A stretch of 64,000 bases of DNA from Sphingomonas lycopersici (GTDB lineage: Bacteria; Pseudomonadota; Alphaproteobacteria; Sphingomonadales; Sphingomonadaceae). Numbering within the stretch: the stretch's first letter is position 1; the number at the start of each line of letters is the position of its first letter. Under the pieces are notes generated by a model. It saw only the letters and a list, made by a program, of their open reading frames with translations, was not told the origin of the DNA and searched no databases. Both the position numbers and the translations under genes were made by a program. Shown one piece after another: positions 35,604 through 44,510 of this stretch. The DNA lies in the NCBI RefSeq assembly GCF_026130605.1, contig NZ_JANFAU010000003.1, positions 434,001-498,000 on the forward strand, written 5' to 3'.

Positions 35604-35641
35604 CATATTGACAACTCGGTATGCCCGGACATACCAATATG
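35604..35641. promoter_or_regulatory. Palindromic operator between the double-TetR gene and TBDR4
   Basis: GGTATG-CCCGGA-CATACC (35618-35635) is a perfect six-base dyad, and outer arms CATATTG (35604-35610) and CAATATG (35635-35641) make a second, wider dyad. TTGACA at 35608-35613 is a possible -35 box toward TBDR4. This is the expected size and place for a TetR operator acting on both genes. Confidence 0.6.
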
Positions 35642-35685
35642 TCAGAGATAATAACAGATCGGCATGATCCGATGGGGAGGATATC

Positions 35686-37965
35686 GTGAGCAGGATCTTT
35701 CCGCGCGCGCGCCTTTGCGGGGGCATGATCGCCGGCCTGGCGATCGCCGGCCCTTTATCGCAGGCCTATGCGCAGGCCGTCCCGCCCACGCCGGCCGCCA
35801 GTGGGAGCGACGGCGCGGGCGACATCGTCGTCACCGCCTACAAACGCGAGGAACGGCTGCAGAATGTCGGCGCGACGATCGAGGCGCTGTCGGCCGAAAC
35901 ACTGCGCACGTCGCGCATCGCGGGGATCAACGACCTGTCGTCCTATGCCCCCAATGTCGACATCAAGGAGACGGTGCCCGGCGCGCTGCCGACCGTCACG
36001 ATCCGCGGCATCGGGCTCGACGATTTCAGCACCGTGTCGAGCCCGGCCGCCGGGGTCTATGTCGATGAGATCCCCCTCGCCTCGCCCGGCCTGATGAGCG
36101 GCAATCTGTTCGATCTGCAGCGGATCGAGGTGCTGAAAGGGCCGCAGGGCACGCTTTACGGCCGCAACACCACCGCGGGCGCGATCAACATCCTGTCCGC
36201 GCCGCCCGAGAAGACATTCGGCTATGCCGCGCGGATCAGCTACGGCAATTACGATACGGTCGATGCCGATGTCATGATCAACGCCCCGCTCGGCGATCGC
36301 GCGCAGCTTCGCCTCAGTGGCAAGACGGTGCAGCAGGGCACGGGATATTGGACCAGCTCGCTGCTCGAAAACGGCACGCCGGGGCGCCGCGATATCGGCA
36401 GCCGCAACATCTGGCTCGGCCGCGCGGAGCTTGCGCTCCAGCCGACCGACGATCTCGATTTGTTGTTCAAGGTGGAGGGCGAGCGCTCGCGCTCCGAAAT
36501 GGGCGTGCCGCAATTCAACGGCACGTTCGCCGCCGGGATGCCGTTCGTGCTATGCCCCGCGGTGCTGGCGGGGCATCTCGACAACGGCAATTGCACCGAT
36601 GCCTATGGCTATCGCCAGACCCGCAGCGACCCCTACAAGGGCGATTGGAAGCGCAGCTTCCCCTATAATATCGATCAGGTGAATTTGCTCGCGAAGATCC
36701 GCTATCGCGTAGGCGGGTTCGAACTGACCTCGATCACCGGCTATATCGACTTCAAGCGGCTCTATCACATCGATGTCGATGCCACCCCGCTCGACCAGTT
36801 CGACTTTATCGAGAACGAGAAGATCCGCCAGTTCACCCAGGAATTGCGCGTCGGCCGCGAGACAAAGCTTGTCGATATCATCGCCGGCGGTTTCTATTCC
36901 TGGGATCGCGTGGCAGGCGACAACACCAATGTGACCGAGCAATGGCCGCTCGTGCTGTTCGGCGCGGCGAGCGGCGCGGGCACGACGACCTATAATCAGG
37001 TCACCCGCTCGGCCGCGCTATACGCCAATGCGACGTGGCATTTCGGGCCGCGCGTCGATCTCGTCACCGGGCTACGCTACACCAGCGAGAAGCGGCATTA
37101 TGTCGGCGGGACGACCTTCGACACGCCCTCGCCGCTGTTCGGCATCAACGACACCTTCATCGACGGCACGATCCGCGACCATAATCTCACCGGGCGGGTC
37201 GCGCTCAACTTCCGCCCGCGCGAGGGGGTGCTGCTCTACGCCTCCGCCTCGCGCGGGCGGAAGAGCGGCGGCTTCTTCAGCGGCTTCACCAACAATGATG
37301 CCCAGCTCATCCCCTATCGCCCCGAGACGCTCAACGCGTTCGAAGTGGGGGCGAAGACGCAATTCTCGCGGCTGGTGACCTTCAACATCGCGGGCTTCTG
37401 GTACGATTATCACGACCCGCAGACCTATGTGCGCTATGTCGACCCGGCAACCGGGCTGTCGGTCCAGAAGGTCGGCAACGTCAGCCACGCGCGCGTATTC
37501 GGCAGCGACATCGACATGATCCTGCGCCCGACCGAGCGCTGGACGTTGACCGGCGGCATCGGGCTGCTCGATACGCGTCTCGCCTCGTTCACCACCGCCG
37601 CCGGAACGATCCCGGCCGGGAACCGCCTGCCCAATGCACCGACGACCTCGTTCACCGGCCGCATCCGCTACGATCTGCCGGTCGGCGATGCGATGCGCAT
37701 CAGCTTCCAGGGCGAGACGCGTTATTCGTCGTCGGTGTTCAAGGATGCCGCCAACGACCCGCTGATCGCGGCGGGGCGCTACTGGCTGTTCAACGGCCGC
37801 ATCGCGCTGACCCATCATGCCGGCTGGGAAGTCGCGATATGGGGCCGCAACCTCACCGACAAGAGATATGAAGTGCAGGGTACCGACCTCGCGACGCTGG
37901 GCATCGTCAACAAGAATTACAACGCGCCGCGTACCTTCGGCGTCGAGCTTTCCTGGCGGCATTGA
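35686..37965 (+). CDS. TonB-dependent outer-membrane receptor (TBDR4)
   Basis: A 759-residue receptor starting at a GTG with GGGGAGG upstream; signal peptide MSRIFPRARLCGGMIAGLAI, cleavage near AYAQ. TonB-box-like DIVVTAYKREE, plug at about 45-170 (TVTIRGIGLDDFSTVSSPAA, RIEVLKGPQGTLYGRNTTAG), barrel ending FGVELSWRH. It is followed 14 bases later by an esterase/beta-lactamase-type hydrolase and is divergent from the double-TetR regulator, a complete small uptake-and-cleavage module. The substrate is unknown, perhaps an ester or lactone. Confidence 0.93.
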   Translation: MSRIFPRARLCGGMIAGLAIAGPLSQAYAQAVPPTPAASGSDGAGDIVVTAYKREERLQNVGATIEALSAETLRTSRIAGINDLSSYAPNVDIKETVPGALPTVTIRGIGLDDFSTVSSPAAGVYVDEIPLASPGLMSGNLFDLQRIEVLKGPQGTLYGRNTTAGAINILSAPPEKTFGYAARISYGNYDTVDADVMINAPLGDRAQLRLSGKTVQQGTGYWTSSLLENGTPGRRDIGSRNIWLGRAELALQPTDDLDLLFKVEGERSRSEMGVPQFNGTFAAGMPFVLCPAVLAGHLDNGNCTDAYGYRQTRSDPYKGDWKRSFPYNIDQVNLLAKIRYRVGGFELTSITGYIDFKRLYHIDVDATPLDQFDFIENEKIRQFTQELRVGRETKLVDIIAGGFYSWDRVAGDNTNVTEQWPLVLFGAASGAGTTTYNQVTRSAALYANATWHFGPRVDLVTGLRYTSEKRHYVGGTTFDTPSPLFGINDTFIDGTIRDHNLTGRVALNFRPREGVLLYASASRGRKSGGFFSGFTNNDAQLIPYRPETLNAFEVGAKTQFSRLVTFNIAGFWYDYHDPQTYVRYVDPATGLSVQKVGNVSHARVFGSDIDMILRPTERWTLTGGIGLLDTRLASFTTAAGTIPAGNRLPNAPTTSFTGRIRYDLPVGDAMRISFQGETRYSSSVFKDAANDPLIAAGRYWLFNGRIALTHHAGWEVAIWGRNLTDKRYEVQGTDLATLGIVNKNYNAPRTFGVELSWRH

Positions 37966-37979
37966 TGCGGAGATCGATG

Positions 37980-39101
37980 ATGAGCGACGACTTTGCCATC
38001 TCGGGCGTGTGCGATCCGCGCTTTGCGGCGGTGCGCGAGGCCTTTCATGCCAATTTCACCGAACGCAACGAAATCGGCGCGGCGGTCGCGGTGATCGTCG
38101 GCGGCAAGGTCGTGGTCGATCTGATCGGCGGGTGGCGCGACGCGGGGCGCACCCAGCCGTGGCAGCCCGGCACATTGGTCAACGTCTGGTCGTCGACCAA
38201 GGGGGTCGCCGCCGCCTGTTTTGCGATGCTCGTCGATGCTGGGCGCCTGTCGTACGACGATCCGGTCGCGCGCTACTGGCCCGAATTCGCCGCCGAGGGA
38301 AAGGCGACGATTACGATCGGCCAATTGCTTTCGCATCAGGCGGGTTTGTGCGGCTTCACCGCCCCGGCGCGGTTCGCGGATCTGCTCGGCGGTAGCGCGG
38401 CGGCAGCCCGACTCGCGGCGCAGGCGCCGCTGTGGCGGCCGGGGACCGCATCGGGCTATCACGCAATCTCGGTCGGCATTCTCGCGACCGAGCTCTTCGA
38501 GCGGATCACCGGCACTTCGCTGCGCCAGTTCGTCGCCGACGAGTTGCGCGGCCGGCGCGGACTCGAAATCTCGATCGGGCTGGACGCCAAAGACGAAGCC
38601 CGCCGCGCCGAGATGATCGCACCGCCCGATATGGATTCGGCGCAAGTCGGATCGCTCACCGCACCACAGATCGCCGCGCTCGCCAATCCGCCGCTCGATC
38701 CGCTCGCGCCCAATACCCCCGAATGGCGCGCCGCGGACCTGCCCTCCGCCAATGGCCACGCCAATGCACGCGGGCTCGCCGCGCTCTACGCAGCGCTGCT
38801 CGACGGCCGACTAGTCAGCCGCGACAGCCTTGTCCGCGCCACCCGCACGCAGATCGAAGGCGTCGATCTCGTGCTCGGCCTGCCGGTTCGCTGGGGCGCG
38901 GGCTTCCTCATGAATACCGACGGCATCTACGGCCCCAATCCTGCGGCTTTCGGTCATTCCGGCTGGGGCGGCTCCTTCGCCATGGGCGATCCGGGCGCGC
39001 AGGTCGCGATGAGCTACACGATGAACCGCATGGGCACGCAGCTCCGCGACGACCCGCGCGCCAAGGCATTGATCGACGCGCTCTACGCCGCGATCGACTG
39101 A
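37980..39101 (+). CDS. Class-C beta-lactamase/EstB-type serine hydrolase, cytoplasmic
   Basis: 373 residues from the ATG at 37980, seven bases after GGAG. WSSTKGVAAACFAML gives the S-x-x-K nucleophile, GYHAISVGILATEL the catalytic Tyr and FGHSGWGGSFA the third box. No signal peptide is visible, unlike the two serine hydrolases at 26675 and 30688. The sequence order (LVNVWSSTKG, LLSHQAGL) is that of EstB-like carboxylesterases in family VIII. It is in an operon with TBDR4, so it probably opens an ester or lactone taken up by that receptor. Confidence 0.87.
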   Translation: MSDDFAISGVCDPRFAAVREAFHANFTERNEIGAAVAVIVGGKVVVDLIGGWRDAGRTQPWQPGTLVNVWSSTKGVAAACFAMLVDAGRLSYDDPVARYWPEFAAEGKATITIGQLLSHQAGLCGFTAPARFADLLGGSAAAARLAAQAPLWRPGTASGYHAISVGILATELFERITGTSLRQFVADELRGRRGLEISIGLDAKDEARRAEMIAPPDMDSAQVGSLTAPQIAALANPPLDPLAPNTPEWRAADLPSANGHANARGLAALYAALLDGRLVSRDSLVRATRTQIEGVDLVLGLPVRWGAGFLMNTDGIYGPNPAAFGHSGWGGSFAMGDPGAQVAMSYTMNRMGTQLRDDPRAKALIDALYAAID

Positions 39102-39132
39102 CCCAAATTCCGCCGGCCGGCCGCTGGTCCCG

Positions 39133-40056
39133 CTACGATCTTCGAAGGAAAGAGGCGATCGCCTCAACCGTCTGGCCAGGCTGCTCTTCCATCAGCCAAT
39201 GGCCCGAATTCGGCACGACCAACCCGGTCACATTGTCCGCCGCGGCACGCATGATTACCGCCATCGTCGGCCCGAGCGAATGATCCCCGCCGATCGCCAA
39301 TATCGGCATTTTCAACGGACCATGAGCAACCGAGGCGCGATTGTCGATCACATCCTGGTCGAAAGCGGCAAATTGCGAGAAGCCGGCGTGCATCCGTCCC
39401 GGCGCGGCATAGAGCGTCGCATAATGGACGCGCGCGCCATCCGGGAACGCAGTTCGCGTCGCCGCGAATTCGTTCCAGAAGCGATCGAGATAGATACGCT
39501 CGCGGCCAGCGACGAGCCGCTCCATATCCGGCCCGCCAAAGCGGAAATGCCACAATAGCGGGCTCTTCAATATCTCGTCCCACGGCCCGACCCCCGGCAC
39601 CGGCGCATCCATCATGACGAGCCGCGTGGTGCGATCCGGATATGCCTCCGCGAAAGCGAAAGCCACCATATTGCCGATGTCGTGTCCGACCACATCGGCC
39701 CGCCGGACATTGAGCTTGTCGAGGATGCCGGCCAGGTCCTGCGCCTGGTTCTTTTTCGTGAAGCCGTCTGTCGCGACGGCCGACAGACCCATGCCGCGCA
39801 GGTCGGGGATTATGACCATGTGATCGCGCATCAGCGCCGCGGCGAGCGGAACCCACATGTCGCCGGTATCGCCATAGCCGTGGACGAGCAGCACGGCCGG
39901 CCCTGCGCCGCCAACGCGGACGTGCAGCGTCGTGCCGTTCGTCGCGATGTCCGTCGTCCTGAAGCCCGCCGGAAAGGCAAATTCCTGCGCGGATGCATGC
40001 TGCGCGGCAAACAAGGAGAAAAACAGGACGAGCATTGCCGCGATCGCGCGCTTCAT
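39133..40056 (-). CDS. Exported alpha/beta hydrolase with Asp nucleophile (epoxide hydrolase/dehalogenase-like)
   Basis: 307 residues from the ATG at 40056, after AAAGGGGAAGGA and opening a signal peptide (MKRAIAAMLVLFFSLFAAQH). LLVHGYGDTGDMWVPLA is the oxyanion region. The nucleophile elbow is VGHDIGNM, with Asp where esterases have Ser, as in epoxide hydrolases and haloacid/haloalkane dehalogenases. PDLRGMGLS and the C-terminal NSGHWLMEEQP (catalytic His) complete the picture. It converges on the serine hydrolase of the TBDR4 operon. The substrate is unknown. Confidence 0.85.
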   Translation of the reverse strand: MKRAIAAMLVLFFSLFAAQHASAQEFAFPAGFRTTDIATNGTTLHVRVGGAGPAVLLVHGYGDTGDMWVPLAAALMRDHMVIIPDLRGMGLSAVATDGFTKKNQAQDLAGILDKLNVRRADVVGHDIGNMVAFAFAEAYPDRTTRLVMMDAPVPGVGPWDEILKSPLLWHFRFGGPDMERLVAGRERIYLDRFWNEFAATRTAFPDGARVHYATLYAAPGRMHAGFSQFAAFDQDVIDNRASVAHGPLKMPILAIGGDHSLGPTMAVIMRAAADNVTGLVVPNSGHWLMEEQPGQTVEAIASFLRRS

Positions 40057-40190
40057 ATTCCTTCCCCTTTTCTTGTCGACCTCGTCCCGCTTTTGCCTCG
40101 GTTTGATGCCCCACATCGCGCAACGGATTACGACGGTCAGCAGACATGGACCCCCGGCCGCCAATAGGAAAGGGCGGATGCGAATTTCAT

Positions 40191-41795
40191 TTATCCAGGC
40201 ACGAACCACAGCGCGCCGTAGCCGGACAGCACATTATCCTCCGCGCCGTTGATCCGAAGGACAACGTGCCGATCGCGCGCGCCATCGAACGTCACGGGGT
40301 CGGGCGAGAGGTTGTAAGCGCACCGGATCGTCTCGGCGCCAGCAACCCGGTCGAAGACGAGGAGTTCGGTCCCCGCCTCGATCAGCCGGAAATCGCCGCG
40401 ACGCAGTGCCGGCTGATCGTTGCGCAACGCCAGTACACGCCGGGCGTGACTGAGCAGGGAATCAGGCCTCGCCTCTTGCACGGCAACCGCGCGCGCACGA
40501 TTGGGCGCGCCGAGCGGCAGCCACGGTTTGCCGGTCGTGAAACCGCCAAGTTCGTCCGCGGTCCAGGGCAACGGCGTTCGCGCACCATCGCGCGACAAGG
40601 TCATCGGCCAGTTGGCGATCGCCTCGGGATCCTGGAGCAGTTCGAACGGAATCTCATCCTGTTCGAGCCCAAGCTCCTCGCCTTGATAGAGGATGATATT
40701 GCCGCGCAACGAGGCGAGCAGCGCGAGCTTCATTCGCGCATAGCGCTCGATCATATCCGGCGCGGACCAGCGCGACACCGCCCTGGGCGCGTCGTGGTTT
40801 TCGAACGCCCAGCTCGGCCAGCCTTCGGCCTCCCCGTCGGCGCCCGTTTCGCCCGGCCATTTTGCCATCACCTCGGCAACCAGCCGCGGGGTGAGATCGG
40901 GCGCGTAGAGAAAATCGAAGCCATAGGCGCTCGAAAGGTGCCGCGAGCCGGCGGTATAACTCTTCAACTCGGGCTCCGCCTTGTCGCCGCCCACTTCGGC
41001 GACGGTGTGGATCGCGCCATATTCATCGCAGACAGCGCGGATGCGCTCGATGAACGGGATCACGCCGGGCTGGGACTGGCTGTAGAGTTTGGTCTGGAAA
41101 TCACACGGACGCGTGCGAACCCGCCCGGTATCCGGCGCCGGCGGATTGTCGCGTAGCAGCGGATCGTGCATCGAATGGTTCAGCGCGTCGAGCCGAAATC
41201 CATCGACACCGCGATCGAGCCAGAAGCGCGCGACCGCCAGCAGGGCATCCTGAACGTCGCGATTATGCCCGTTGAGCTGGGGTTGCTGAGCCAGAAAGGT
41301 GTGCATGTAATATTGCCCGCGTCGGGCATCCCAGGTCCAGGCGGGACCGCCGAACACCGACTGCCAGTTGCATGGCGGTGTTCCATCGTCACGCGGATCG
41401 GCCCAGACATACCAGTCGGCCTTTTCATTGACGCGGCTCCCGCGGCTTTCGGCGAACCACGGATGAAGGTCCGAGGTATGGGCATAGACCTGATCGATGA
41501 TCACCTTGAGACCCAGCGCATGCGCCCGGGCAACCAGCGCGTCGAAGTCGGCAAGCGTCCCGAAAATGCGATCGACGTCGCAATAATCCGACACGTCATA
41601 GCCGAAATCGCGCATCGGCGAGGTGTAGAATGGCGAGATCCAGATCGCGTCGACGCCCAGCGAAGCGACATAATCGAGGCCGGCGGTGATTCCGGGAAGG
41701 TCGCCGATCCCGTCGCCGTCGCTGTCACGAAAACTGCGCGGATATATTTGATAGATCGTGGCTCCCTTCCACCACGGATCGTCGCCGGACCCCAT
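40191..41795 (-). CDS. GH13 alpha-glucosidase (oligo-1,6-glucosidase/GH13_23 type)
   Basis: 534 residues from the ATG at 41795, seven bases after GGAG. GH13 signatures are WWKGATIYQIYPRSFRDSDG, DGFRLDALNHSMHD (nucleophile Asp), HTVAEVGGDK (acid/base Glu) and FENHDAPRAVSRW (transition-state Asp). Without a signal peptide it works in the cytoplasm on maltose, isomaltose or the short maltodextrins released by GlgX and GlgP. It is divergent from the glg operon across about 300 bases and thus functionally linked to it. Confidence 0.92.
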   Translation of the reverse strand: MGSGDDPWWKGATIYQIYPRSFRDSDGDGIGDLPGITAGLDYVASLGVDAIWISPFYTSPMRDFGYDVSDYCDVDRIFGTLADFDALVARAHALGLKVIIDQVYAHTSDLHPWFAESRGSRVNEKADWYVWADPRDDGTPPCNWQSVFGGPAWTWDARRGQYYMHTFLAQQPQLNGHNRDVQDALLAVARFWLDRGVDGFRLDALNHSMHDPLLRDNPPAPDTGRVRTRPCDFQTKLYSQSQPGVIPFIERIRAVCDEYGAIHTVAEVGGDKAEPELKSYTAGSRHLSSAYGFDFLYAPDLTPRLVAEVMAKWPGETGADGEAEGWPSWAFENHDAPRAVSRWSAPDMIERYARMKLALLASLRGNIILYQGEELGLEQDEIPFELLQDPEAIANWPMTLSRDGARTPLPWTADELGGFTTGKPWLPLGAPNRARAVAVQEARPDSLLSHARRVLALRNDQPALRRGDFRLIEAGTELLVFDRVAGAETIRCAYNLSPDPVTFDGARDRHVVLRINGAEDNVLSGYGALWFVPG

Positions 41796-41890
41796 GAGCA
41801 TGCTCCACCTGCCGTTCGCATACGCAGCATGACCGGGGGCGCCCGCCTAGGCAAATGCTCAATCGCGCGACAATCGACGACCGAGCGATC

Positions 41891-41920
41891 TTGTCGAATC
41901 GATCTGCCGTGTCCTACGCT
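41891..41920 (+). promoter_or_regulatory. Weak promoter candidate for the glg operon
   Basis: TTGTCG (41891-41896) and TACGCT (41915-41920) are 18 bases apart, an acceptable but weak vegetative promoter. It lies upstream of the two tiny reading frames and glgP. The 41796-42095 interval otherwise holds a GCGGGT-CA-ACCCGC dyad at 41978-41991 and no larger gene. Confidence 0.3.
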
Positions 41921-41938
41921 CGGCCGCAGAAGGAGAGA

Positions 41939-42001
41939 ATGCAGGAGGAGCCGACGCTGCCAGGGCTCGGCGCGACAGCGGGTCAACCCGCCCGCGCATG
42001 A
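41939..42001 (+). CDS. Possible 20-residue leader ORF upstream of glgP
   Basis: A short frame with AGGAG just upstream of its ATG, beginning MQEEPTLPGLG and ending in TGA at 42001. Its stop overlaps the ATG of a second tiny frame (ATGA at 41998). It is too short to judge by composition. It may be a leader peptide that keeps ribosomes on the glg transcript, or chance. Confidence 0.25.
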   Translation: MQEEPTLPGLGATAGQPARA

Positions 42002-42078
42002 GCGATATGGCCACGCGGATGGACGCGGGAGAGGACGTGGAGACAAACCGGCGGCCGCCTGTCAGGTGGCTTGCCTGA
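41998..42078 (+). CDS. Possible 26-residue leader ORF coupled to the previous one
   Basis: It begins MSDMATRMDAGEDVE, ends at TGA 42078, overlaps the preceding tiny frame by four bases and stops 17 bases before the glgP start. Its end lies within the hairpin at 42061-42079. The chained ATGA arrangement mirrors the real gene junctions downstream, which is the only support. Confidence 0.22.
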   Translation: MSDMATRMDAGEDVETNRRPPVRWLA

Positions 42079-42079
42079 C
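42061..42079 (+). promoter_or_regulatory. Hairpin just upstream of the glgP ribosome-binding site
   Basis: GTCAGG and CCTGAC pair around a seven-base loop, four bases before GGAG (42084-42087) of glgP. A translating ribosome on the small frame would melt it, so it could couple leader translation to glgP. The stem is short. Confidence 0.25.
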
Positions 42080-42095
42080 GGACGGAGCACCTGCC

Positions 42096-44510
42096 GTGAC
42101 CCTCGACCCCGCTTCCTCGGCCGCCCAGCTCGACACGCTCATCCTCGATGTTTTGCGCCATCGCGTCGGCAAGGACGAACTCGCCGCCAAGCCGCATGAC
42201 TGGTTCAACGCCACGGTGCTCGCCGTCCGCGACAAGATTGTCGATCACTGGATCGAGTCTACGCGGCGCACCTATGAGGCGGACGGCAAGCGGGTCTATT
42301 ATCTCAGCCTCGAATTCCTGATCGGGCGTTTGCTCCGCGACGCGCTCTCCAATCTCGGCCTGACGCGCGACATGGAGCAGGCGTTGCGCGACCACGGGCT
42401 CGACCTTGCGCAACTCGAGGAACTGGAGCCGGACGCGGCCTTGGGCAATGGCGGTCTCGGGCGGCTTGCCGCCTGTTTCATGGAGAGCCTCGCGACGCTC
42501 GACATTCCCGCTTATGGCTATGGCATCCGTTATGTGAACGGCATGTTCCGCCAGCGCATTGATGATGGCTGGCAGGTCGAACTGCCCGAGACCTGGCTTG
42601 CGCACGGCAACCCGTGGGAGTTCGACCGGCGCGAGAGCGCCTATTTGATCGGCTTCGGCGGCGAGGTCGTCGCGGACGGCGACAGCGTCGAATGGCGCCC
42701 GGCCGAAAAGGTCGAGGCGAGCGCGATCGATACGCCGGTGGTCGGCTGGCGCGGCACGCGGGTCAACACATTGCGGCTATGGACCGCAACCGCGCTCGAT
42801 CCGATCAAGCTCGATGCCTTCAACGCGGGCGATCATGTCGGCGCGCTGGCGGACGAGGTAAGGGCCGATGCGCTCGTTCGCGTACTCTACCCGGCGGATT
42901 CAAACGCGGCCGGGCAGGAGCTGAGGCTGAGACAGGAATATTTCTTCTCCTCGGCCTCGATCCAGGACATCGTCCGCCGGCATGTCCAATATGAGGGCGA
43001 TATCCGCAGCCTCCCGGACCACGCGGCGATCCAGCTCAACGACACGCATCCGTCGGTCGCGGTGGCCGAACTGATGCGGCTGATGATCGACGATCATGGC
43101 CTCGAATTCGACGAAGCCTGGGACATCTGCCGGAAGACCATCGGCTACACCAATCATACCTTGCTGCCCGAAGCGCTGGAATCCTGGCCCTTGCCGCTGT
43201 TCGAACGATTGCTGCCGCGGCACATGCAGATCATCTACGCGATCAACAGCCGCGTCTTGCGCGAGGCGCGGCGCGCGGGAATGGACGAACGGGCGATCGC
43301 GGCGATTTCGCTGATCGACGAGGGCGGCGAGCGGCGGGTGAGGATGGCGAACCTCGCCTTCGTCGGCGCGCATTCGATCAACGGCGTCGCGGCGCTGCAT
43401 ACCGAGCTCATGAAGAGCACGGTCTTCGCCGATCTCCACCGCCTCTATCCGACCCGGATCAACAACAAGACCAACGGCGTCACGCCGCGCCGCTGGCTGC
43501 AACAGTGCAATCCGGGCCTTACCGCGGTCATCCGCGACGCGATCGGCGACGGCTTCCTCGATGATGCCGAAAAACTCGCGGACCTGAACGCGCTGGCCGG
43601 CGATGCCGCCCTCGGCGAGCGCGTCGCCGAGGTCAAAAGATCGAACAAGGTGAAACTCGCCGCTCATCTCAAGGAACTGACCGGCGTCCGGCTCAACCCC
43701 GACGCCTTATTCGACGTCCAGATCAAGCGTATCCACGAATATAAGCGCCAGTTGCTGAATCTGATCGAGACCGTCGCGCTTTACGATCAGATCCGCAGCC
43801 ATCCCGAGAAGGATTGGGTACCACGCGTCAAGATCCTCGGCGGCAAGGCGGCGCCCAGCTATTCCAACGCCAAGCTGATCATCAAACTGGCGAACGACAT
43901 CGCCCGGCGGATCAACGCCGATCCGTCGGTCGGCGGGCTGCTCAAGGTCGTGTTCGTCCCCAATTACAATGTCACCCTCGCCGAACGCATCATTCCCGCG
44001 GCCGATTTGTCGGAACAGATTTCCACCGCGGGGATGGAAGCCTCGGGCACCGGCAACATGAAATTCGCCCTGAACGGCGCCCTGACGATCGGCACGCTCG
44101 ACGGCGCGAATATCGAGATCAAGGATCGCGTGGGCGACGACAATATCTTCATCTTCGGCCTTACTGCGGACGAGGTCCTCGAGAAAAGGAACAACGGATA
44201 CGATCCGCGCAAAACGATCGACGGCTCGAGCGAACTCCAGCAGGCGATGGCCGCGATCGCCTCGGGCGTATTCTCGCACGACGATCCCAAGCGCTATGTC
44301 GATCTGATGGGCGGGATCTACGACCACGACTGGTTCATGATCGCGGCCGATTTCGACAGCTATACCGCCGCGCAGCGCGCGGTCGATCAGGTCTGGGAGA
44401 CGCCCGCGACCTGGCAGGCAATGGCGATCCGCAACATCGCCAATGTCGGCTGGTTCAGTTCGGATCGCACAATCGGTGAATATGCGAGGGATATCTGGGG
44501 AGTTAAGTGA
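42096..44510 (+). CDS. glgP: Glycogen/starch phosphorylase
   Basis: 804 residues from the GTG at 42096, which has GGAG eight bases upstream; the frame stays open upstream to 41166 but that part lies antisense to the glucosidase gene and is not protein-like. VYYLSLEFLIGRLLRDALSN, GNGGLGRLAACFMESLATL, DTHPSVAVAELMRLMIDDHG and the PLP-lysine region EASGTGNMKFALNGALTIGT are classic GT35 motifs. It releases glucose 1-phosphate from glycogen non-reducing ends in the cytoplasm. It is the first full gene of the glg operon, and its TGA overlaps the glgB GTG. Confidence 0.96.
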   Translation: MTLDPASSAAQLDTLILDVLRHRVGKDELAAKPHDWFNATVLAVRDKIVDHWIESTRRTYEADGKRVYYLSLEFLIGRLLRDALSNLGLTRDMEQALRDHGLDLAQLEELEPDAALGNGGLGRLAACFMESLATLDIPAYGYGIRYVNGMFRQRIDDGWQVELPETWLAHGNPWEFDRRESAYLIGFGGEVVADGDSVEWRPAEKVEASAIDTPVVGWRGTRVNTLRLWTATALDPIKLDAFNAGDHVGALADEVRADALVRVLYPADSNAAGQELRLRQEYFFSSASIQDIVRRHVQYEGDIRSLPDHAAIQLNDTHPSVAVAELMRLMIDDHGLEFDEAWDICRKTIGYTNHTLLPEALESWPLPLFERLLPRHMQIIYAINSRVLREARRAGMDERAIAAISLIDEGGERRVRMANLAFVGAHSINGVAALHTELMKSTVFADLHRLYPTRINNKTNGVTPRRWLQQCNPGLTAVIRDAIGDGFLDDAEKLADLNALAGDAALGERVAEVKRSNKVKLAAHLKELTGVRLNPDALFDVQIKRIHEYKRQLLNLIETVALYDQIRSHPEKDWVPRVKILGGKAAPSYSNAKLIIKLANDIARRINADPSVGGLLKVVFVPNYNVTLAERIIPAADLSEQISTAGMEASGTGNMKFALNGALTIGTLDGANIEIKDRVGDDNIFIFGLTADEVLEKRNNGYDPRKTIDGSSELQQAMAAIASGVFSHDDPKRYVDLMGGIYDHDWFMIAADFDSYTAAQRAVDQVWETPATWQAMAIRNIANVGWFSSDRTIGEYARDIWGVK

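Noticed and set aside
41166..42095. Upstream extension of the glgP frame by over 300 codons
   Set aside because: It overlaps the alpha-glucosidase antisense and does not resemble phosphorylase; GTG 42096 with GGAG fits the family start.
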